DNA from: Niastella populi
GTDB lineage: Bacteria > Bacteroidota > Bacteroidia > Chitinophagales > Chitinophagaceae
DNA: 64,000 nt
Assembly (NCBI RefSeq): GCF_002078015.1
Contig: NZ_LWBP01000067.1
Location: forward strand, 124,001-188,000
Reading direction: 5' to 3'
Below the pieces are notes generated by a model. That model did not search any database and was not told the DNA's origin. It saw only the letters and a program-made list of their open reading frames with translations. Numbering within the stretch: the first letter of the stretch is position 1; every line of letters begins with the position of its first letter. Position numbers and translations under genes: made by a program. Positions 54,461 through 62,100 of the stretch are shown here, piece after piece.

Positions 54461-56464
54461 TTATAGATTGTTAAGTTGTAAACTGATCTTAAATGAACGG
54501 CCTGGCATTGGAAAATACCGCACTACATCATACTGTTTATTCAACAGGTTATCTATCGATGCTTTGATCTGCATGCGGAAGGCTTTCATATTTTTGGCCC
54601 ACGACAAAAACGCATCCTGCGTACCCCAGCCATCGAGCATATTGAATGGATTATTCTCCCCGATGGTATACCGGGTTGAAGAGAACAACAGGCTGTAGCC
54701 CCCGCTCCACCGGCCGTATTGCAAACTGAACAAACCCGAACCCGAATGATCGGGTGTATAAGGAATGGTGTTCTTATAATATACGGAAGCGGGATTGGTG
54801 ATATCGATGGCCCGTTGATACGTATAGGCGATACGCGAGAACCAGCTTACGGCGCCGGTTATTTGCCCGCTCAACTCGGCCGTAACATCCATACCCTTTA
54901 TATCAACCCTGCCAAGGTTGAGCATCGTCCACGAGAACAGGTTCTTATTGGGAACGGCTACGATCTTATCATTTACCAGGTTGTAATAACCATCGATGCC
55001 AATGGTCAAATGTTTTAAGGCATCGCTAAACTGCTTCGAGAATACCAGGCCTGCATTATACTGGCGCGCATATTCAGGCCGTAAGGAAGTATTGCCGATC
55101 ATGTTATAATACAGATCGTTGAAGGTAGGCATGCGGAATACATGTTTATAGAACAGGCGCATCATGAACGGACTGCGCTCACCCAACCGCAGGTTGCCGG
55201 TTATGGATGGTGTTAATTTATTAATTGTGGCGGCGGCTGTGCCGGTTGTTGTTTTATCGTTTACAGTCGACAGCAGTAATGAACCGGTCAATTGCCACAG
55301 GCGCCCATTGAATTGAAGTGACATATTGTTCCAGAAACTCCAGCGGGTGGGCTGTACAAAAGCAGGCATATTCGATGAAAGCCAGGCATAAGACACATCT
55401 GAAGAAGCAGCTATAGTGATGCGATCGTCTATTTTATGATCGATGGCCGTTGCTGCATAGGCTTCCCGTTGCGTATACCGGTTATCGAGCCCGCCCTGGT
55501 TGTTGAGATAATCGGGATCGGTATAGCGGGTATAGTTGTTACTATACCGCCCGGCCGTAAGAAAGCCGGTATGTTTACCCAGCGATCTGCGATACCGGGT
55601 TTGAAAATACAGGTCCTTATTCCAGAGATGCTGAACGGAGCGGTCGTTATAAAATATAACCGTCCCGGGCAGTCCCCGGTTTGAATGGTAGCCAAATAAT
55701 TTTACCTGCAGCACAGCGCTGTCATCAAATAATTTCGCCACGTTGATCTCGCCCTGCAATGAACGCATACCGGCATTTTGCCTCCTGCTCTTTTCCGAAT
55801 CGGGACCGTTCTCTATAGTGAACGGGTAATCGCCTTTGGAGAAAACAGCTTCCGAACTGATGTTCACGCTCATATTCCTGGCCAGTGGTAACTGAACGCC
55901 GCCATACGGCTGCCACAAACCGAAGGAACCCGCTTTAAGTCCGGCCCGCCATTGTTTCCCGGCAAACGTATTCACATACATTACAGGCGTATTGATGGCC
56001 AGCACAGCGCCATAACTGTATGCCCTTGCAGGTTGCAACAACTGGCGCAGTTGCGCCTGTTGCAGATCAAGCGATTGAACAAACGTGGTGGAATACCTGC
56101 TGAGGTCTATCTGGCCGCTCTGCACATCCGATGCCGGAATACCATCGTACAATATTCCCGTATGCGCGGCGCCGAGGCTGCGCACGGATACGGTTTTCAA
56201 TCCCCCCACCCCGCCATAATCCTTTACCTGTACCCCACTGAAATAACGGGCGGCATCGCCAACGGAAGGCGCGTTCAACTGCTGCAGCGTTTCACTGTTC
56301 AGTGATTGCAGCGGTGTTGCCGCGGTGAAGTTGTTTTTCTTTTTCAGGGCCGACACGGTTACTTTATTCAACAGTTTCGTACTATCGCCCGTTTGCGCGG
56401 AAGCGCGGTAGTTGAACACTACAGCCAGGAACAGTAAATTATATATAAGAACGCCTCTGCGCAT
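54461..56464 (-). CDS. btuB: TonB-dependent vitamin B12 (corrinoid) receptor, BtuB-like
   Basis: A 667-residue outer-membrane receptor. A signal peptide (VLIYNLLFLAVVFNYRASA) precedes a plug domain (about 45-150: SLNSETLQQLNAPSVGDAAR, KTVSVRSLGAAHTGILYDG, DLSRYSTTFVQSLDL) and a 22-strand barrel ending in FKISLQLNNL. It imports a ligand using proton-motive force via TonB-ExbBD. A cobalamin riboswitch lies about 280 nt upstream on the same strand, and a BtuG-like lipoprotein follows, so the ligand is almost certainly a corrinoid. No CarboxypepD_reg domain is present, which distinguishes it from SusC-type receptors. Confidence 0.92.
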   Translation of the reverse strand: MRRGVLIYNLLFLAVVFNYRASAQTGDSTKLLNKVTVSALKKKNNFTAATPLQSLNSETLQQLNAPSVGDAARYFSGVQVKDYGGVGGLKTVSVRSLGAAHTGILYDGIPASDVQSGQIDLSRYSTTFVQSLDLQQAQLRQLLQPARAYSYGAVLAINTPVMYVNTFAGKQWRAGLKAGSFGLWQPYGGVQLPLARNMSVNISSEAVFSKGDYPFTIENGPDSEKSRRQNAGMRSLQGEINVAKLFDDSAVLQVKLFGYHSNRGLPGTVIFYNDRSVQHLWNKDLYFQTRYRRSLGKHTGFLTAGRYSNNYTRYTDPDYLNNQGGLDNRYTQREAYAATAIDHKIDDRITIAASSDVSYAWLSSNMPAFVQPTRWSFWNNMSLQFNGRLWQLTGSLLLSTVNDKTTTGTAAATINKLTPSITGNLRLGERSPFMMRLFYKHVFRMPTFNDLYYNMIGNTSLRPEYARQYNAGLVFSKQFSDALKHLTIGIDGYYNLVNDKIVAVPNKNLFSWTMLNLGRVDIKGMDVTAELSGQITGAVSWFSRIAYTYQRAIDITNPASVYYKNTIPYTPDHSGSGLFSLQYGRWSGGYSLLFSSTRYTIGENNPFNMLDGWGTQDAFLSWAKNMKAFRMQIKASIDNLLNKQYDVVRYFPMPGRSFKISLQLNNL

Positions 56465-56740
56465 ATTTTAAAGCATTGATGGTAATTGGCCGTTGGCTGT
56501 TTATTACAGTATAGTGCAGGCAATGCCGGTACAACGGCATTGAAGCGCATGTACAATAAATCAATAGCAATATTTTTTCAGCCCCTGGTAAAAGGGAATG
56601 CAACAGGATAAAGGTTGAATGGTAATAGTTGCGTGTAAACGAATAGGAAAAAATGTAAAAACAAGAGGAGTGTTTGCGCCTGCAAAGAATCAATTGTTTT
56701 CACCAGCTTTTTTCCACGAAAGCCGCGAAATATATTGTTA
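56465..56740 (-). other. Leader between the cobalamin riboswitch and btuB
   Basis: No gene supported; a small minus-strand frame at 56439-56693 overlaps the btuB start and is spurious. The stretch is presumably 5' UTR and holds the riboswitch expression platform, though a clear terminator hairpin was not identified. Confidence 0.5.
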
Positions 56741-56931
56741 TGGCAGGTCTTCTGGCTTAAGGCCCGGCTTGTTCACCTTCCCATTCTTCGCATAATTTCC
56801 GGAAGAACAGTGGCATTGTAGTACAAGCCGTTTCACATACGTGAAGCCTTTTACAGCTGCGGGACAGCCCCGGATTTACACCGGGTTCCCTTTTAACCCC
56901 GGTAGGTAATACCGGGGACCGATAACGGGCG
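56741..56931 (-). promoter_or_regulatory. Cobalamin riboswitch
   Basis: On the minus strand the sequence contains GGGAACCCGGTGTAAATCC, GGGGCTGTCCCGCAGCTGTA and, at the 3' end, AAGCCAGAAGACCTGCC, the B12-box elements of the AdoCbl riboswitch, with stems between them (GGGAAGG also present). It lies in the 5' leader of the BtuB-like gene, whose ATG is about 275 nt downstream. Cobalamin binding would lower expression of the receptor and lipoprotein genes. Confidence 0.95.
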
Positions 56932-57014
56932 CAAGGTAGGGAATTTAAGATTATGCGCCATATGTGTTGATATTGGTCTAATAAATATATTGAGGATCCT
57001 ATCCAAAGAAGCCT

Positions 57015-58052
57015 TTACAACGGACAATTCTCATGATAGTTCACCAGTTCGATAGGTGCCCTTTCCATTTCAAAACCATCGTAACGCTGCAGGATCTGAT
57101 CGAGCACCGCATCGATGATCTCCGGTTCTGTTGAAGTAACCAGTTGTGTGCGGAAGTCTTTTATGCCGGGTAATCCTTTAAGATATTGAAAATATTGCTT
57201 GCGCATGGAATATACACCGGCAACGGGGCCTTTCCATTGCAGCGATTTGCGCAACTGCTCTTTACATACCGCCACGCGTTCGGCAACGGTTGGCGCAGGC
57301 AACTGTTCGCCGGTGTTATAATAATGACGTATTTCGCGGAAGATCCAGGGATAACCGATGGCGGCACGGCCTACCATTATGCCATCAACGCCATACCGGT
57401 TTTTGTACTCCAGCGCCTTTTGCGCGCTGTTGATATCACCGTTACCGAAGATGGGAATATGTATACGCGGGTTGTTCTTTACTTTGGCAATAAGGCTCCA
57501 GTCGGCCTCGCCTTTGTATAACTGGCAGCGGGTACGGCCATGAATGGTGAGCGCTTTGATGCCAACATCCTGCAGTCGTTCGGCCACTTCTTCAATATTC
57601 TTTGAATCATCGTCCCAACCCAACCGCGTTTTTACAGTTACCGGAAGATTGGTTGAACGTACACAGGCTTCCGTCAACCGCACCATCAATGAAATATCCC
57701 GCAACACACCCGAGCCGGCGCCCTGGGCAACAATGCCTTTAACCGGGCAGCCGAAATTAATGTCGAGCAGTTCCGGTTGCGTAACATCTACTATTTTGGC
57801 TGCCAGCGCCAAACGGGCTTCATCACCGCCAAAAAGCTGAATGCCCGTAGGACGTTCTTCATCGAAGATATCGAGCTTTCTGCGGCACCGGATGGCGTCG
57901 CGGATCAATCCTTCGCTTGAAATGAATTCTGTAAATACCAGGTCGGCTCCATTGGCTTTGCACACCACCCTGAAAGGCGGGTCGCTTACATCCTCCATGG
58001 GCGCAAGCAGCAACGGAAAATCGGGGAGTTGTATGTTTCCTATCTGCACCAT
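57015..58052 (-). CDS. dusB: tRNA-dihydrouridine synthase
   Basis: A 345-residue FMN-dependent Dus enzyme that reduces specific uridines of tRNA to dihydrouridine using NADPH. The start at 58052 (MVQIGNIQLPDF) is preferred over an upstream TTG. Motifs: LLLAPMEDVSDPPFR at the beginning of the TIM barrel, the catalytic cysteine in INFGCPVKGIVAQGAGSG, VKTRLGWDD, ALTIHGRTRCQLYKGEADW, FGNGDINS and GRAAIGYPW. The C-terminal helical domain is complete. The sequence fits the DusB subfamily best. It is monocistronic. Confidence 0.95.
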   Translation of the reverse strand: MVQIGNIQLPDFPLLLAPMEDVSDPPFRVVCKANGADLVFTEFISSEGLIRDAIRCRRKLDIFDEERPTGIQLFGGDEARLALAAKIVDVTQPELLDINFGCPVKGIVAQGAGSGVLRDISLMVRLTEACVRSTNLPVTVKTRLGWDDDSKNIEEVAERLQDVGIKALTIHGRTRCQLYKGEADWSLIAKVKNNPRIHIPIFGNGDINSAQKALEYKNRYGVDGIMVGRAAIGYPWIFREIRHYYNTGEQLPAPTVAERVAVCKEQLRKSLQWKGPVAGVYSMRKQYFQYLKGLPGIKDFRTQLVTSTEPEIIDAVLDQILQRYDGFEMERAPIELVNYHENCPL

Positions 58053-58204
58053 TCGGGTGCAAAATTGCGTCAAAAAAGGCGGGGAACAAAACCTTCCTTT
58101 TCATTCCTCAAAAAAGGATCAAATTCAGTGTTTTAACCACCGGTTTATGATAACCGACCATGTAACCATCTCATTGAAACCCATTCACGCACGCCTGAAT
58201 GATC

Positions 58205-59125
58205 TCAGTCCTTATCAAAATACACCTGGCAACCGGGCAATGCATTCCTGATCCTTCTTTTCTCCCCGGCGCCTATGGGGTTGTTCAGGGCGATAAGCGT
58301 TTTCAGGTTTTTCAGCCTGCTAAGATCAGCGGGTAAATGACTGATATTATTTCCCGTAACGATCAGCAATTGTAAATTATGTAAATCACTCAGCGATTGG
58401 GGTAACGAATAGAGCCGGTTGCCGGTAACGATCAACGATTTCAGGTTCTTCAGTTTTCCAATTCCTTCCGGCAGCTGTTTTAAATAATTAAACTCAACAT
58501 GCAACTCCTGCAGTGAATCGAGCCCCTCCCAAACCGTATCGAATTCATTGAACTGGTTATACCCGATCTTCAATACCCGCAGCTTTTTCAGTTCACCAAT
58601 AGCCGCGGGCAGCCGGCTCAACTGGTTATTTTGCAGTTCAAGCACTTCCAGTTGTTTACAATGGCCAATGGCCTCATCAACCGAAACCAGCACATTGAGC
58701 GAGGCATGCAAATACCTGAGCGCGGTGAGTTTACCTATAGCTGCCGGGATCTTTGCAAAGGAATTCGCGGCCATATCGAGCGCTTCCAACCGGCGCCATT
58801 TCGCTATCTGGCCGGGCAGCTGTTTTAATTTATTCTCACGGATATTCAACCCTTTCAATTCCTTAAGCTGGAACAGGTCATCGTCCCATTGCTCGAGGTT
58901 ATTGCGCATCAGGTTTACAAAACGCAGGTGGGTCAGCTGTTTTATACTGTCATTTACCGAAAACAGCTGCTGATCGCGCAGGTTCAATTGTGTAGCCTTT
59001 TTATCTTTTGCTATAGCCCCGCCAATACTGAAGTATACAACAGCATTAATGGGGTCTGCATGTTGTGCAAACCCCATTACGCTGTAAAAAACGGATGTTA
59101 TGATCAGGAAGTTTCTCATTATCAA
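58205..59125 (-). CDS. Exported leucine-rich-repeat protein
   Basis: A 306-residue protein with a signal peptide (RNFLIITSVFYSVMGFAQ) and about nine LRR units of about 23 residues with consensus LxxLxxLxLxxNxLxxLP, for example KGLNIRENKLKQLPGQIAKW and LEVLELQNNQLSRLPAAIGE. It probably mediates protein binding in the envelope; the partner is unknown. The start could be MIM or MRN, two codons later. A palindromic hairpin (59131-59159) ends only 6 nt before the start, which could affect its translation. Confidence 0.88.
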   Translation of the reverse strand: MIMRNFLIITSVFYSVMGFAQHADPINAVVYFSIGGAIAKDKKATQLNLRDQQLFSVNDSIKQLTHLRFVNLMRNNLEQWDDDLFQLKELKGLNIRENKLKQLPGQIAKWRRLEALDMAANSFAKIPAAIGKLTALRYLHASLNVLVSVDEAIGHCKQLEVLELQNNQLSRLPAAIGELKKLRVLKIGYNQFNEFDTVWEGLDSLQELHVEFNYLKQLPEGIGKLKNLKSLIVTGNRLYSLPQSLSDLHNLQLLIVTGNNISHLPADLSRLKNLKTLIALNNPIGAGEKRRIRNALPGCQVYFDKD

Positions 59126-59130
59126 AAGAC

Positions 59131-59159
59131 GTGTGCCACACTTTAAAAGCGTGGCACAC
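59131..59159. repeat. Palindromic hairpin related to 53.3 kb
   Basis: GTGTGCCAC pairs with GTGGCACAC around CTTTAAAAG, giving a stem with one mismatch. The core GTGCCACACTTT / AAGYGTGGCACA is shared with the hairpin at 53335-53367, so it is a dispersed repeat. It may terminate the upstream PhoX-like gene while lying within the leader of the LRR gene. Confidence 0.7.
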
Positions 59160-59169
59160 CTGAATTACA

Positions 59170-62100
59170 TTATCTGTTCAGGTATAATAACCGGCGGCTC
59201 ACAATACCATTTTCGGTTCTGAATACGATCGTGAACACCTGGCTGTTCTTCACATACGGACGGATGTTATAATCCATTTGTTGTAAAGTACCGGTTGAAA
59301 CCAGTTTATCGAGATTGGTGAGCTTTTTACCAATGGCATCATATAGCTCCAGTGTTATCTTTTTACCAACCGGCAGGCTGAATTCCACTTTTATCCAGCC
59401 GTCTGTTGGGTTTGGATACACTTTCAATTCTTTCGCCAGCGCTACATCCGGTACGGCCGTTACACTGTTTACGGTAATATATTGCGTTTTTACCACTGTA
59501 TCAGCGCCTGCGGCATTCGATACCACCAGTTCTACCTTATACTTACCGGCCTGGTTATAGGTTACGGTTTCCGTTGCCTTTGTTGAAGTGGCAGGAGTGC
59601 CGCCTTCAAACTTCCAGCTTCTTGTTGTAGGGTAATACTTACTGATGTCGGTAAACACTACTTTATTTCCGGAAGTTATAACCGTTGTATCGGCTTTAAA
59701 ATTGGCCACCGGCTTTTGCGTGCCCAGGTTTTCATCGAGTGCGATCACGATGGTAGCCGAGCCATTGAAGGTTACATTATTTAAAGTAGCATCCGGCTGG
59801 GCAACGTTATTGCCGCCCGGGTGTTGAACAGAAACAAAACCAAAACGGTAATCGGGCGAGAACGTCAAACCTGTTGGCTCTGAACCGGAAGGCATAGAAC
59901 CGAACAATTCAACCCGCGGATTGCTTTGGGTATGATCGGGACGCACCACCCAGATGTAGTAGTTGCCACCATCCTGCAGCACCCACAAATTACCTTTATC
60001 ATCGAAGGTGAGGTTATCGTTACCACCGCCCCAGGCTTCTGTATAAACACCCTGTCTGGTATTCAACTGGTACGACATACCGCCAACAAATGTTTCAAAG
60101 TTCTCTACAATACCACCCTTATCGGTAAAGCGGTATACCCGGTTCTTTCCTTTTGAGGTAAAGTATATTTTGCCATCGACCGGACTGATCTCGCAATCTT
60201 CCACCCCGTTGAAATTCGTTCCGCCCAGCGAAGCGGCGATGGAGCTCATATTGTTACGGTCATTCGGGGTTGCATTGGGCAACTGGATCCAGCGGGCCGT
60301 GTTGCCTGAAGGATCATCGTTTACTAACGGCTGATCGAGACTCAGCACATATACTTTACCGGCGCTCAGGTTACCGGCTACATCGGCTACGAATTTGTAA
60401 ACACAATGTGTACCGCCATCCTCACCGTAATAAACTGTTTTGCGGTCCGCAGCTACTACTACGTTCTCGTGGTTCATGCGGCCCATGGCCCATAATTTAT
60501 CCTGTTTGCCATCACCGTCATAATCCATCACCTTGGCTGTAACGGGGTCAATTTCCACGTTCCAACCCACATCTTCATAGCCATCGCCATTCACATCACC
60601 GCCGTTCAACGATTCTTCGCTGGTAATAACCGTACCCCATGGCGTTATACCGCCCGAACAGTTACGCATAGTTGTTACCAACGCGTTGTTGTAAAAATCA
60701 ACCGGTCTCGAGCTGTCGACATACCATAACCGGGTAGTGTCGTTGTAATGTATTTCCAGCATCGATACGCCGCCGGGTGAATTCTCGTGGTTCACCGATA
60801 AGTGACCGCGTACGCTGCTGCCATTCATTGGAACATAACCGGTGAAATCGTGGTTGCCGGGAACGGTTCCTGGTGCATTCTTATAAGCATCGCCCTGTTT
60901 AAAGATCATTTGGAAATCGTGTTCCGCGGGAATGATCATTTTGTTGGTTTGCGCCGTAGGCACAATGGATGTAAAACAGCCAATATGTTTATCGGTACAG
61001 GCTACCGGCGGATTCAGTTTGGGTGCATCTTTTATGTAACAATCAAAACCAAGATCAGAACTGTTGGCGCTGCGGTTATGCACTTCAACCGCCAGTTGGT
61101 TCCTTCCCTGCCTGAAAATGGTCTTTGGCAATTTGAATGTATAATAAATGCTTTCTGCTGCGCCGTCGATGGTATTGGCAGAAACTGTTTGATATGTTAT
61201 AACGCCGGCGGGCATGTTATCCCTGATCACTTCAACACCATTTACATAGAAAATAAAACCATCATCCCTGCGCACGCCAAATTCAACCGAATCGGGCAAT
61301 GCAGCCGTATCGATGGTCATATCGCGGCGGAAATAAGAGGTTATATACTTATTGTTGGCATCTGGACCATAACCAATGGTGGTTGTCATAGGATCACCAT
61401 AGCCAAGCGGTCCCTGTCCGGTTGCCCAGTCGCGATCGCTGTAGGTGGTATCCTTCCAGGCAACTGCATCGAGGTTTGAGCCGTTATCGAGATAATGCCA
61501 GACGGCGCTTTTTGTTAACGGATAGGTAGCCGGTTTCAATGGCGGCGTTGTAAAGCCTACTTCCATATCAAAACTGAGGTCGGAACTGTTGGCCGCATTC
61601 TGGTGTAATTCCACGGCGATCACATTCAGACCATCCTGCAGCAGGTTGGCGGTTTTGGCGCGGAAGTACGTTGTTTCGTCGGTTCCGCCCACTGCGGCAG
61701 ATGCCAGGGTATTGTTGTTGACAGTTCCCGCAGGCATATTCATGCGGAAGGCCTCGGTTCCGTTCACATACACAATAGCGCCATCATCGCGCAACACATC
61801 GAATACCAGCGAATCGTATTTTGTACGGTCATCTACGGTGAAGGTATTGCGCAGGTAATAGGTAATGCGTTTGTTATTGGCATCGCTTCCATAGTTAAGC
61901 GTGGTGGTTGCATTGCCATCGCCATAACCGAGGATCCCGTTACCGTAGGCCCAACTGCTGTCGTTGTAGTGTAGATCAGTCCAGTTGGTATGGCTTAAAT
62001 CGGTGCCGCTGTCGTTGTATTTCCACGATGCTTTTTTAGCAAGCGGGAACGTTCCGTTCTGGTACCTGTCGGGAACAGTATAGGTTACAACCAGTTTGGC

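Noticed and set aside
56439-56693. 84-residue minus-strand frame overlapping the btuB start
   Set aside because: Lies in the riboswitch leader and overlaps a secure gene.
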